Shown here piece after piece: positions 15,732 through 23,327 of a stretch of 31,567 bases of DNA. A program made the translations under genes and the position numbers. Under the pieces are notes generated by a model. That model saw nothing but the letters and a program-made list of their open reading frames with translations, made no database searches and was not told the DNA's origin. The stretch's first letter is position 1. Each line of letters opens with the position of its first letter. The stretch comes from Roseburia_D sp964388945 (lineage in GTDB: Bacteria; Bacillota; Clostridia; Lachnospirales; Lachnospiraceae), in contig CAYMCM010000027.1 in NCBI GenBank assembly GCA_964388945.1, forward strand, positions 1 to 31,567. The letters are read 5' to 3'.

Positions 15732-16157
15732 TCATTTGTTTTCGATCACATTTTCCAAAAAACGCAGCTTTCCTTTTTCTTCTCCCGCTGATGCTGCTTT
15801 TATCGAATATCCCTTCCGCTGATCGTTCATTTCCTTTAAGCATTTCTGACAGAGGGTACCAAAGGTCACCTTTGCACCGCACCGCTGACAAAACGAATTC
15901 ATGATCGTCTTTTCCCCTTGTTCCTTGTACTGGATGCGCCCCTCCTTGATCCACTGCTGCACCATCCCAACCGGAATATCAAAATGTTTCGCAACATCAT
16001 ATTCATTCACATCTTCACTGCGAATGTAATCACGTACCTCATCAAAAATATGCTGTGCCTCACAACTGCTGCACAGATCTCTCAGGTAGCTGTCCAATAA
16101 TATGGTTCCGCAGTCTTTGCAGTACCGTGCATTGTGAAATAAAGTCTTCTCTTCCAT
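15732..16157 (-). CDS. YvyF-like double zinc-ribbon HTH protein
   Basis: A 141-residue protein with two zinc-ribbon-like cysteine sets flanking a helix-turn-helix. Cys13/16 (CKDC) and Cys29/32 (CSSC) come first. Then NEYDVAKHFDIPVGMVQQWI with EGRI resembles a MerR-type HTH, followed by Cys90/93 (CQRC) and Cys103/106 (CQKC) and a Lys/Glu-rich tail. The arrangement matches the YvyF/TIGR03826 family found in Bacillus flagellar late-competence regions. No flagellar genes are near here, so the role is open; DNA or RNA binding is inference. In-frame ATGs at 16166 and 16163 also exist; GGAG spaced 9 nt from the ATG at 16157 favours that one. It has its own promoter (16190-16218). Confidence 0.8.
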   Translation of the reverse strand: MEEKTLFHNARYCKDCGTILLDSYLRDLCSSCEAQHIFDEVRDYIRSEDVNEYDVAKHFDIPVGMVQQWIKEGRIQYKEQGEKTIMNSFCQRCGAKVTFGTLCQKCLKEMNDQRKGYSIKAASAGEEKGKLRFLENVIENK

Positions 16158-16189
16158 AGTCATCATCTCCGCTTTTTCCTTGTAAGATA

Positions 16190-16218
16190 ATGATATAATG
16201 AGATATTTCTTTTGTCAA
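16190..16218 (-). promoter_or_regulatory. Promoter of the YvyF-like gene
   Basis: A perfect minus-strand TTGACA (16213-16218) and TATCAT (16190-16195) with a 17-bp spacer. The start point would fall near 16183, which leaves little room for the ATG at 16166 and supports the one at 16157. Confidence 0.65.
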
Positions 16219-16272
16219 CGTTGTTATCCTGCCCCACTGCATAATGTGATCTGCCATACCGCTTCTCTCAAA

Positions 16273-16312
16273 AATGAGCAGATCCGGTTCTAATCAAACC
16301 AGTCTGCTCATT
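16273..16312 (-). terminator. Antiporter terminator
   Basis: AATGAGCAGA (16273-16282) and TCTGCTCATT (16303-16312) form a 10-bp stem with an inner GGTT/AACC helix. On the minus strand it ends in TTTTTG, so it closes the antiporter transcript 25 nt past its stop codon. Confidence 0.72.
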
Positions 16313-16337
16313 CTTATTTATCCACTATTTTTTATAA

Positions 16338-17540
16338 TTACATATTTACTTCCTGCGCTGTCTCGTCTTTGTCTTTCATGACAATTTTTAACAGAATCGG
16401 CGTGATCAGCGTTGTAACGATAACGACCACTACGATCGGTGCAAACAGCACATCATCCAGCATTCCGCAGGCATATCCTTTTTGTGCCACGATCAATGCA
16501 ACCTCACCACGGGAGATCATTCCGACACCGATCTGCAGTGCTTCTTTATTATTGTATTTGCAGAGTTTTGCACCAAGTCCGCAGCCAACTACTTTCGTAA
16601 GGATTGCCACTACAAGCAGGAGCACACAAAAACCGAGCAATTTTGCATTCATGCCCTCCAACTGCGTCTTGATACCGATACTTGCAAAAAATACCGGTGA
16701 AAAGATGAGATAAGACGGCACTTCAGCTCTTGCCTTGATATAATGACCGATCTTCATGTTACAGAGCATCAGTCCTGCAAAATACGCACCTGTAATATCC
16801 GCAATTCCAAAGAATTGTTCAGAAATATAGGAAAGCAGGAAACAGAATGCGATTGCAAAAATGGTCACTCTTCGTTTCTCGCCTGCGCCCTCGATCAGCT
16901 TTTTGCACTTGAACATTGCCATCGCAATGATCACAATCACAACGAAATATAATACAATCTTTACCAGTACCATGACCGGATTTACCGAGGTATCCTCAAT
17001 ACTTGTAACGATGGTGAGCACGATGATACCCATGATATCATCAATAACTGCCGCGCCGAGGATCGTGGTTCCGACGCGTCCTTTTAACTTTCCAAGCTCG
17101 CGCAGCGTCTCAACGGTGATACTTACCGAAGTCGCTGTCAATACAACACCGACAAAAACTGCCTTTAACACTTGATTAAAATCCGCAAAATCGGTATGGA
17201 AATAAAATGCGTAGGATAAAAATCCACCAAGCAGCGGAACCAAAACTCCGATTCCCGCTGTGATAAAGGATGCCACACCATTTTCCTTTAACTCTGTCAG
17301 ATCCGTCTCAAGTCCTGCGGAAAACATGAGCAGGATCACACCGATCTCCGCGGTAATCTCAAGATAGCTGCCTGTTGCTCCGTCAAAACTGATCAGATTC
17401 AGTACAGACGGTCCAAGAATCATACCGGCCAGAAGTGCTCCGACGACCTGAGGCATATGAAACTTTCTGGAAAACAGCCCGCAGAGTTTCGTTGCAAACA
17501 GGATAATTGCCAAAAACAGCAAAAATTCATACGATTCCAT
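16338..17540 (-). CDS. Na+(or K+)/H+ antiporter, CPA2 family
   Basis: Integral membrane cation/proton antiporter of the CPA2 (NapA/KefB-like) family, 400 residues. About a dozen hydrophobic segments span nearly the whole protein. Landmarks are FHMPQVVGALLAGMILGP near 28-44, GVILLMFSAGLETD (67-80), TATSVSITVETLRELGKL, and AAVIDDIMGIIVL with the ion-binding Asp pair at 167-168. That pair is typical of electrogenic NapA-type members. There is no C-terminal TrkA-N/RCK domain, so it is not a full KefB/KefC. The frame opens at an ATG at 17561, but that codon has no ribosome site; GGGAAGAG stands before the ATG at 17540. It is monocistronic, with promoter at 17613-17641 and terminator at 16273-16312. 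Ion specificity cannot be read from sequence. Confidence 0.9.
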   Translation of the reverse strand: MESYEFLLFLAIILFATKLCGLFSRKFHMPQVVGALLAGMILGPSVLNLISFDGATGSYLEITAEIGVILLMFSAGLETDLTELKENGVASFITAGIGVLVPLLGGFLSYAFYFHTDFADFNQVLKAVFVGVVLTATSVSITVETLRELGKLKGRVGTTILGAAVIDDIMGIIVLTIVTSIEDTSVNPVMVLVKIVLYFVVIVIIAMAMFKCKKLIEGAGEKRRVTIFAIAFCFLLSYISEQFFGIADITGAYFAGLMLCNMKIGHYIKARAEVPSYLIFSPVFFASIGIKTQLEGMNAKLLGFCVLLLVVAILTKVVGCGLGAKLCKYNNKEALQIGVGMISRGEVALIVAQKGYACGMLDDVLFAPIVVVVIVTTLITPILLKIVMKDKDETAQEVNM

Positions 17541-17612
17541 AATATTCTCTTCCCTTTGCATCCGTAATTAATACGAATACACCTTTCATATATTTATCTT
17601 TTTGCTCCACTC

Positions 17613-17641
17613 ATTTTACACCCGTTTTCCCTAAAATACAA
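17613..17641 (-). promoter_or_regulatory. Candidate antiporter promoter
   Basis: Minus-strand TTGTAT (17636-17641) and TAAAAT (17613-17618) with a 17-bp spacer, about 75 nt before the antiporter ATG at 17540. Confidence 0.5.
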
Positions 17642-17703
17642 CTGATTTATTTACATGGTATTTATTCCAAAAAAATACATATACAACCATTTTTTTGAAC
17701 AGT

Positions 17704-17731
17704 GAAAAAGCAGCCCTAAGGCTGCTTTTTC
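17704..17731. terminator. Bidirectional terminator-like hairpin
   Basis: GAAAAAGCAGCC (17704-17715) pairs perfectly with GGCTGCTTTTTC (17720-17731) around CTAA, with T-runs available on both strands. On the minus strand it would end whatever leaves pepD, 198 nt past that stop. On the plus strand it is followed at once by GAGGAG and an ATG opening a six-codon ORF. Confidence 0.8.
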
Positions 17732-17929
17732 GAGGAGTTTAGTTATGAAAATGTTACATCTATAAAAAGGAAATTATTGCCTAGCCGAAGCTGACGACTC
17801 CGATGCATCAAGATATCGTCAACTCCATTTGATACTGTTAGTATAGCGGGAAATTATGATTAAACTGTGTCTGATTTCTAAAAGGATTCTAAAGTATTTC
17901 TAAATCTGTGTTTATAATCCCTACACATC
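17732..17929. other. Non-coding patch of tandem short hairpins
   Basis: This 198-bp gap between the terminator-like hairpin and the pepD stop holds no credible gene but several dyads in a row: AGC-CGAA-GCT (17783-17792; UUCG tetraloop on the minus strand), TGACGA/TCGTCA (17792-17797 with 17816-17821) enclosing the palindrome GATGCATC (17802-17809), and ATACT-GTT-AGTAT (17832-17844). On the plus strand GAGGAG (17732-17737) precedes a mini-ORF MKMLHL (17745-17765). A minus-strand TATACT lies inside the patch. It may be a small RNA, a pepD 3'-UTR element or a dispersed repeat. I cannot assign it to a known RNA family. Confidence 0.4.
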
Positions 17930-19375
17930 CTATTTACATTTGAGCACTTCCAACACATATTCCCACACACGCTTTGTGGATGAAATACTTAATTTTTCTC
18001 CGGTTGTGTGGATATCTATCATATCCGGTCCAATCGATACCGCATCCATACCTGGGATCTTGGCGGAAAGAATGCCGCACTCAAGTCCTGCATGAATTGC
18101 CTCTACCGATGGCTTTTCGCCGTACATACGCTCATAAACAGCGATCATATCCTCACGCAGCTTCGAATCCTTTTTGTACTCCCATGCCGGATAATCACCG
18201 TAGACAGAAATGCTTCCGCCCAGCCACTCAGTCAGCGATCTTATTTTTTCGACCAAAAGTTCCTTCTGCGTCTTTACAGAACTGCGAACCGAATATTTTA
18301 AAACGACTGCATTGTCTTCCATATACAAAATTCCAAGATTTAAGGAAGTCTCGACCAGACCTTTGATATCCATGCTCATACGCTGGATGCCGGCTGGAAG
18401 ATGGGTTAAAAGCATGGTCACCTTTTTCGCTCCTTCCGAGGTCGTCACGCGCTCCTCACTCATGCCGAGTGCCTTTCCTTCAATCCTGATATTTTTATCA
18501 CTGCTCTGGTACTCGTTTGTCAAAATTTCCTGATATACCTGCACTTCTTTTGCGACCAGATCCGCTTCGCCTGCTTTTAACATGATCTTTGCTGTTGTCT
18601 CACGCGGAATGGCATTGTCCTTACTTCCACCCTCAAGATTTACAATCGCAAACGGAACTTTTTGGGAAAGTCTTAAAAAGAAACGTCCCATCAGCAGATT
18701 GGAATTGGCACGTTCCTTGTCGATCTCTCCGCCGGAATGTCCGCCCAAAAGTCCCGAAATGTGGAGCTCAAACACTTCCCCGCTCTTTTTTTCAAAGGTG
18801 AGCGGCAGACTGCACACCGTCGTACATCCACCGGCACAGCTTGCCAGCATATGTCCCTCTTCCTCTGAGTCGAGATTTAACACTTTCTTTCCTTTTAACA
18901 TAGAAAGATTAATGCCGTTTGCACCGTCCATTCCGACTTCCTCGGATACCGTGATCACAACCTCCAGTCTCGGATGCTCGATCGTGTCAGAATCTAAGAT
19001 TGCAAGCGCATAAGCGACCGCGATCCCGTCATCTCCGCCAAGTGTCGTTCCCTTGGCCGTGATATAATCTCCATCGATCTCAAGCGAAAGCGGATCATTT
19101 TCAAAATCGATCGTACAGCCCGGTTCTTTTTCACACACCATATCCATGTGTCCCTGTAATATGATCGGCTCAACATCCTCGTATCCTTTGGTTGCTTCCT
19201 TGATAATGATAACGTTTTTTAAATCATCCTGATAAACTTCAAGATTTCTTTCCTTTGCAAAATTTACCAGATAATCACTAATCTTTCCTTCTTTATAAGA
19301 AGGACGCGGTATTCTGCTGATCTCTTCAAAAAAATAAAATACATTCTTCGGTTCTAAATTTTCCAATACTCTCAT
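17930..19375 (-). CDS. pepD: Aminoacyl-histidine dipeptidase PepD (M20)
   Basis: Cytoplasmic zinc dipeptidase of family M20/PepD, cleaving Xaa-His and other unspecific dipeptides. 481 residues, normal for PepD. Metal and catalytic residues are visible: GHMDMV with His76 and Asp78, GGDDG with bridging Asp115, SEEVG with Glu145/Glu146, LNLDSEE with Asp169, and the late His456 in DIHTTGEKLS. The lid/dimerisation domain occupies the middle (about 190-380). AAAGGAG lies 9 nt before the ATG. It begins 3 nt after the stop of the glycosyltransferase gene, so the two form one transcript from the promoter at 20602-20630; a functional link between the two is not obvious. Confidence 0.95.
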   Translation of the reverse strand: MRVLENLEPKNVFYFFEEISRIPRPSYKEGKISDYLVNFAKERNLEVYQDDLKNVIIIKEATKGYEDVEPIILQGHMDMVCEKEPGCTIDFENDPLSLEIDGDYITAKGTTLGGDDGIAVAYALAILDSDTIEHPRLEVVITVSEEVGMDGANGINLSMLKGKKVLNLDSEEEGHMLASCAGGCTTVCSLPLTFEKKSGEVFELHISGLLGGHSGGEIDKERANSNLLMGRFFLRLSQKVPFAIVNLEGGSKDNAIPRETTAKIMLKAGEADLVAKEVQVYQEILTNEYQSSDKNIRIEGKALGMSEERVTTSEGAKKVTMLLTHLPAGIQRMSMDIKGLVETSLNLGILYMEDNAVVLKYSVRSSVKTQKELLVEKIRSLTEWLGGSISVYGDYPAWEYKKDSKLREDMIAVYERMYGEKPSVEAIHAGLECGILSAKIPGMDAVSIGPDMIDIHTTGEKLSISSTKRVWEYVLEVLKCK

Positions 19376-19378
19376 CTA

Positions 19379-20557
19379 TTACTGCTCCTTTTCCATAAGA
19401 TTGATAAACTGCTCTGTTCGTTTCATCCAGCTATGTTTCCGATCAAATTCTGCCTCTGCCGCAGCCGTCATTTCCTGCCGCTTCGCGTGATTACTAAGAA
19501 GTTCTTCCGCCAGATCCGGCAATTCCTGCATACTTTTTAACGAAAACAGGCTGATATTTTCTCCGTCCTTAAAATTTCGTTCCATGTAATCGTTGCGATC
19601 TGTCAGACACGCTGTCTGATTCGCCATCGCTGCAAATACCCGGTCATGTACGCCCGCCTTAAACAGTGGTGATACATTAAGCAGTACCTCATACTCCGCA
19701 ATCCTTTGAAACGTCATGGAAAAATCCACCGGCGGCTGGATCGTAAAATATCGGCTTTCCTGCTCTTTTAACTGCTCCCAGTTATTTCCGAGCACCGTGA
19801 CAGGAATCCTGCGGCGTACCAGCGTTCGGATTGCTTCTTCCCGGTAATGATTGCGCAGATAGCGGTCTACATGGTACATACGGTTCATCCGAAGTGCAAA
19901 CTCTGCATCAGTAATCTGCTCTTCACGCTCCGAAAGAAGCTGCTTAAACGCTTCCTCCTGTGAGATCTGGGGCTCTGCCAGCATCATCTCGATCAACGCT
20001 TTATCATCTTTTTGAAGTGCCTCCGGCAATTCTTCCATTTCGCGGTAAACTTCCGCCGCGCAGTTATAAGTCCCAATAAAAAGGACCGACTCTTTTTTCT
20101 GCTCCGGCAGAACTGGTACAAGCGCCTTTGTCGCACCAAGCGGAAGCAGTGACACACTCTTTAAATGCGGATAATATCTTTTTGCATAGGCAACATGATT
20201 TTCATCCAGACAGAGCACATGATAGTTTTTAAGCTGTATCGAAAGTCCCGGATGATGATAAAACGGGTGATCCACCAGATAATTGTAAAACGGCGCGTCA
20301 ATCTGTTCTACGTACGGAGCTCCACTGTCTACGACTACCCGCGGCAGCAGCGAATTGATATCCAAAACCGCCGCATAGCTTTTCCCTACATACGGAGCAA
20401 GCTGCGCATCCACATCTTTTTCCAAATCCAGCACACACAGTCTGACCGGATATCCGAATGCTTCAAACGCATCCGCCATCTGATTCATAAAAAAATCTGC
20501 GGAATAATAGCATATTTCCCGACTTGTAAAGAGCAGCACTGTTTTTTTCTGATCCAT
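19379..20557 (-). CDS. CgeB-like glycosyltransferase family protein
   Basis: A 392-residue putative GT-B glycosyltransferase. The C-terminal half matches the pattern of the CgeB/YkvP-type glycosyl transferases group 1 domain: VTVLGNNW, then a donor-site stretch with VLLNVSPLFKAGVHDRVFAAMANQTACLTDRND, and LFSL near 340. The N-terminal half reads as a Rossmann-like region with no signal peptide or membrane segment (VLLFTSREICYYSADFF). Sugar donor and acceptor are unknown; spore or surface glycan modification is only a guess from the family. An ATG at 20578 lies very near the predicted transcription start and has no ribosome site; the ATG at 20557 has a weak AAGG about 10 nt upstream and is preferred. 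pepD follows by 3 nt. Confidence 0.72.
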   Translation of the reverse strand: MDQKKTVLLFTSREICYYSADFFMNQMADAFEAFGYPVRLCVLDLEKDVDAQLAPYVGKSYAAVLDINSLLPRVVVDSGAPYVEQIDAPFYNYLVDHPFYHHPGLSIQLKNYHVLCLDENHVAYAKRYYPHLKSVSLLPLGATKALVPVLPEQKKESVLFIGTYNCAAEVYREMEELPEALQKDDKALIEMMLAEPQISQEEAFKQLLSEREEQITDAEFALRMNRMYHVDRYLRNHYREEAIRTLVRRRIPVTVLGNNWEQLKEQESRYFTIQPPVDFSMTFQRIAEYEVLLNVSPLFKAGVHDRVFAAMANQTACLTDRNDYMERNFKDGENISLFSLKSMQELPDLAEELLSNHAKRQEMTAAAEAEFDRKHSWMKRTEQFINLMEKEQ

Positions 20558-20601
20558 TTTATTATGCCTTATTTCCATTTCTGTTATTTGAAACCTTACC
20601 T

Positions 20602-20630
20602 ATTCTAGCACCTTTTATTTATTTATACAA
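20602..20630 (-). promoter_or_regulatory. Promoter of the glycosyltransferase-pepD unit
   Basis: Minus-strand TTGTAT (20625-20630) and TAGAAT (20602-20607), 17-bp spacer, with TGC before the -10 (extended -10). It fires away from the asnB promoter 44 bp upstream. Confidence 0.6.
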
Positions 20631-20651
20631 TTCATTCCATTTGAATTTTCT

Positions 20652-20679
20652 TTGCGTTTTCACCGGATTCACGTATAAT
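20652..20679 (+). promoter_or_regulatory. Candidate asnB promoter
   Basis: A perfect TATAAT at 20674-20679 with TTGCGT at 20652-20657 (16-bp spacing). The leader of about 55 nt contains a small inverted repeat, CGGTC-AAT-GACCG (20711-20723), just before the AGGAGG ribosome site; it could modulate translation or be chance. Confidence 0.5.
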
Positions 20680-20741
20680 AAAAAAATAAGGACAACAGAC
20701 GGATAAAATACGGTCAATGACCGAAAAACAGGAGGACGGTT

Positions 20742-22637
20742 ATGTGTGGAATATGCGGATTTTCAGGACATGCAGACGATGAACTTTTAGATCGGATGGG
20801 AAATGCGATCCTTCATCGCGGACCGGATGGCGCAGGATGTTACAGTGACGGCAGAATGAATCTGTGTTCGAGAAGGCTCTCCATCGTAGATCTTCCGGCA
20901 GGCGGACAACCGGTTCAAAACGAAGATTCCACGGTTTTTGCGGTTGCAAACGGTGAGATTTATAATTACCGGACACTGATCGCTGATCTAAAAGAAAAGG
21001 GACACGATTTTTCTTCCGACCACTCGGATACCGAAGTGATCGTTCATCTGTATGAGGAATACGGAATTGATTTTGTTCAGAAATTAAACGGGATGTTCGC
21101 TATTGCACTCTGGGATCGCAAACGGGACTGTCTGTATCTGATTCGTGACCGCATGGGCGTAAAACCGCTTTTTTACTATTATAACGGAACTAAGATCATC
21201 TTTGCTTCTGAGATCAAAAGTATTCTGCTTCATCCTTCTTATACGAAAAGGATCAATACAAAAGCACTCTATTCGTATTTTTCGTTTCAGGCAGTCTCTT
21301 CTCCGGAAACTGCTTTTTCGGATATTTATGCCCTGCGTCCGGGAACCATACTGACTTTTTCCGCTTCGGGTAAAAAACTGACCCGTTACTACACGCCATC
21401 CTTTGCTCCGGTTTCTAAGGATTCGCTTCCAACTGCCATAGAAAAGATCCGTTATCTGTTAAAAGACGCTGTAAAACTTCGTCTGGATGCCGATGTTTTG
21501 ATCGGTGCTTTTTTAAGCGGCGGTCTCGACTCCGGTATCGTCACCACACTTGCTTCCTCCATGACCGGTCAGCCGCTTTACACCTACTGTCTGAAGCATG
21601 AGATCAAGCGCCCCGGCACGCTCTACCATAAAGCCGAAGACGCCGCAAATGCCGCCAGAACTGCCGAATCCTGCCATACTCTCCACACCTGTATGCCTAT
21701 GACTGCCTCTGATATGATCTCACAGCTTGATACGGTCATCCGCTGCTTCGATCAGCCGTTTGCCGCATCTGCGTCTACCTGGTTTTTATCGGGAATTGCC
21801 AGACGCGATGTTAAGGTGGTGCTCTCCGGTGATGGTGCGGATGAACTTTTCGGCAGTTATCCGCCACAGCAGCTCGCTTTTCCAATGCAGTATTTTTCCA
21901 GCATGCAAAAACAGGGCTTTTCTGCCGCAGAGCTCTCTTCCCATATGGATCCTGTAAAACTTGCTCCGTTTTCTGACCGCACCGACTTTCTTTCCGCTCT
22001 CTATAGCTTTAGCGGCGGCAGTGAAGTACGTTTAAGCTATCGTATGCTCAATATGACCGATGATGATAAGGCTTGGTTCTTATCCAAAGACGCATTTGGC
22101 GATCTGATTACAGAAAAACAGACACTCGTACAACTGCGTGAGATTTTTTCCTCTCTTGGCGGTACGGATGCCCTAAACCGTTCTTTAGAATATTTTCAGA
22201 CCACTTTCCTGCCGGATCAGGTACTAAGCTATACCGACACCCTCTCCATGGCACATGGACTGGAAATCCGCTCCCCATTTTTAGACTATCGGCTGGTCGA
22301 TTATGTAAACTCTCTGCCCGGTTCCTACAAGATCCGAAACGGAGAAACCAAATATCTTCTGAAAAAAGCCGCAAAGGGACTGCTCCCGGATGAACTGATC
22401 TATCAGAAAAAGGAAGGTTTTATTCCGCCGATCCATGACTGGCTGCGTGCAGAATTAAAGGAATTTGTCACCGATACTTTAAGTTATTCTGCCATTTCGC
22501 GCTATCCGTTCTTAAACGCAGATGCTGTACAGTTTCTGCTGCACAAATACTATGCCGCTCCCTCCGAGAACGACTATCTTTCAGACATTATCTGGAATCT
22601 GGTCTGCTTTGAACGCTGGTGTGAGCTCTACATTTAA
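20742..22637 (+). CDS. asnB: Asparagine synthase (glutamine hydrolysing)
   Basis: Cytoplasmic ATP-dependent synthesis of asparagine from aspartate with ammonia from glutamine. 631 residues, the length of the Bacillus AsnB class rather than the 554-residue E. coli enzyme. The class II amidotransferase domain starts with the nucleophile at residue 2 (MCGICGF), with HRGPDG (25-30), RRLSIVD, ANGEIYNY (69-76) and SDTEVI (95-100). RDRMGVKPL and FASEIKS precede the synthetase domain, whose PPi loop is SGGLDS at 259-264. SGDGADELFGSYPPQ and SMAHGLEIRSPFLD follow. GGAGG lies 6 nt before the ATG. It stands alone, divergent from the glycosyltransferase-pepD unit. Family members sometimes amidate other substrates, for example peptidoglycan meso-DAP in Bacillus-type AsnB, so asparagine is likely but not proven. 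Confidence 0.93.
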   Translation: MCGICGFSGHADDELLDRMGNAILHRGPDGAGCYSDGRMNLCSRRLSIVDLPAGGQPVQNEDSTVFAVANGEIYNYRTLIADLKEKGHDFSSDHSDTEVIVHLYEEYGIDFVQKLNGMFAIALWDRKRDCLYLIRDRMGVKPLFYYYNGTKIIFASEIKSILLHPSYTKRINTKALYSYFSFQAVSSPETAFSDIYALRPGTILTFSASGKKLTRYYTPSFAPVSKDSLPTAIEKIRYLLKDAVKLRLDADVLIGAFLSGGLDSGIVTTLASSMTGQPLYTYCLKHEIKRPGTLYHKAEDAANAARTAESCHTLHTCMPMTASDMISQLDTVIRCFDQPFAASASTWFLSGIARRDVKVVLSGDGADELFGSYPPQQLAFPMQYFSSMQKQGFSAAELSSHMDPVKLAPFSDRTDFLSALYSFSGGSEVRLSYRMLNMTDDDKAWFLSKDAFGDLITEKQTLVQLREIFSSLGGTDALNRSLEYFQTTFLPDQVLSYTDTLSMAHGLEIRSPFLDYRLVDYVNSLPGSYKIRNGETKYLLKKAAKGLLPDELIYQKKEGFIPPIHDWLRAELKEFVTDTLSYSAISRYPFLNADAVQFLLHKYYAAPSENDYLSDIIWNLVCFERWCELYI

Positions 22638-22674
22638 GCACTTCCTGCGATATAGTTTTGTCTCTTTCCTGCCG

Positions 22675-22711
22675 CATATCTGTTTCATTCCGAAAACAGA
22701 TATGTTATAAT
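22675..22711 (+). promoter_or_regulatory. Palindrome abutting an extended -10 promoter
   Basis: CATATCTGTTT (22675-22685) and AAACAGATATG (22694-22704) form a perfect 11-bp inverted repeat with an 8-nt centre. Directly after it comes TATAAT (22706-22711) with TG one base before, an extended -10. The repeat covers the -35 to -10 region, the classic place for a repressor operator. It could also be a weak asnB 3' hairpin, but no T-run follows. Confidence 0.5.
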
Positions 22712-22747
22712 TAGTTGCAACAGATTTTTCAAAGGAGATTTTACGAT

Positions 22748-23209
22748 ATGATAAGCCCTGAAGCATTAACTGCAAAATTAGATGATATGTTAAAAGATAC
22801 GAAAGCCGGACATCTCAAATGGCGTCTGGAGATTGAAACTTCCGAATACGAAGACCGTGACAAAAAGATCGTAATAAAAGAAGAGAACAAAGAATGGCTA
22901 ATGGACGAATGCTACGTTGCTTTTTCCTGCAATTACCGCGGAGAGGACTTCGTCATGATCACCTATGAGGACATTGAGACCTGCGGAAACAAAACACGTT
23001 CCTTAAATCTTGTTTTTCTCCCACCTGTATCTATGCGCCTGTTTGACGTAAATGCACTCGCACCTTACAGTGTTTCGGCAAACGCAGTTCTCACCGCAAA
23101 GATCCACACACTCTGGGAAACCCTGCTCACACTCTATAAAGAAGATAAAAACAGCGTTGACATCATTACCGATGCCTGGACACCGGACAAAGGCTCTGCC
23201 GCCCGCTAA
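22748..23209 (+). CDS. Small conserved-looking protein of unknown function
   Basis: I do not recognise a family. The 153-residue product is acidic, has no signal peptide or membrane segment and is probably cytoplasmic. The N-terminus looks helical and charged (ALTAKLDDMLKDTKAGHLKW), followed by a likely beta-rich centre (WRLEIETSEY, YVAFSCNYRGEDFVMITYED) and a segment with LVFLPPVSMRLFDV and a helix near 110-130. The frame could open at a TTG at 22715, but AAAGGAG stands 10 nt before the ATG at 22748. It has its own promoter with an operator-like palindrome (22675-22711) and converges on the ribosomal operon with a shared terminator at 23261-23305. Codon use and spacing look like those of a real gene. 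Confidence 0.78.
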   Translation: MISPEALTAKLDDMLKDTKAGHLKWRLEIETSEYEDRDKKIVIKEENKEWLMDECYVAFSCNYRGEDFVMITYEDIETCGNKTRSLNLVFLPPVSMRLFDVNALAPYSVSANAVLTAKIHTLWETLLTLYKEDKNSVDIITDAWTPDKGSAAR

Positions 23210-23260
23210 TGCGCTCGTCAGATGCCGCTTCTCAGCTTATTTTCCCCGTCTATATTAAAA

Positions 23261-23305
23261 AAGGACATCTTCAAATGGCTTTTAAAGTCTTTTGAAAATG
23301 TCCTT
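23261..23305. terminator. Terminator of the ribosomal operon (shared, convergent)
   Basis: A 15-bp stem (23261-23275 with 23291-23305) whose single odd pair is G-U on the minus strand but C-A on the plus strand; minus-strand RNA ends in TTTTTTAA. It lies 23 nt past the rplQ stop. The plus-strand copy, ending in CTTTTATTT, could serve the convergent small gene. Confidence 0.82.
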
Positions 23306-23327
23306 CTTTTATTTGTTATTTTATCAA

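Noticed and set aside
17745..17765. Six-codon ORF MKMLHL with a good SD
   Set aside because: Too short to call as a gene; recorded only as part of the unexplained patch.
20579..20741. T-box leader for asnB
   Set aside because: The asnB leader is only about 55 nt, with no specifier stem, T-box sequence or terminator.
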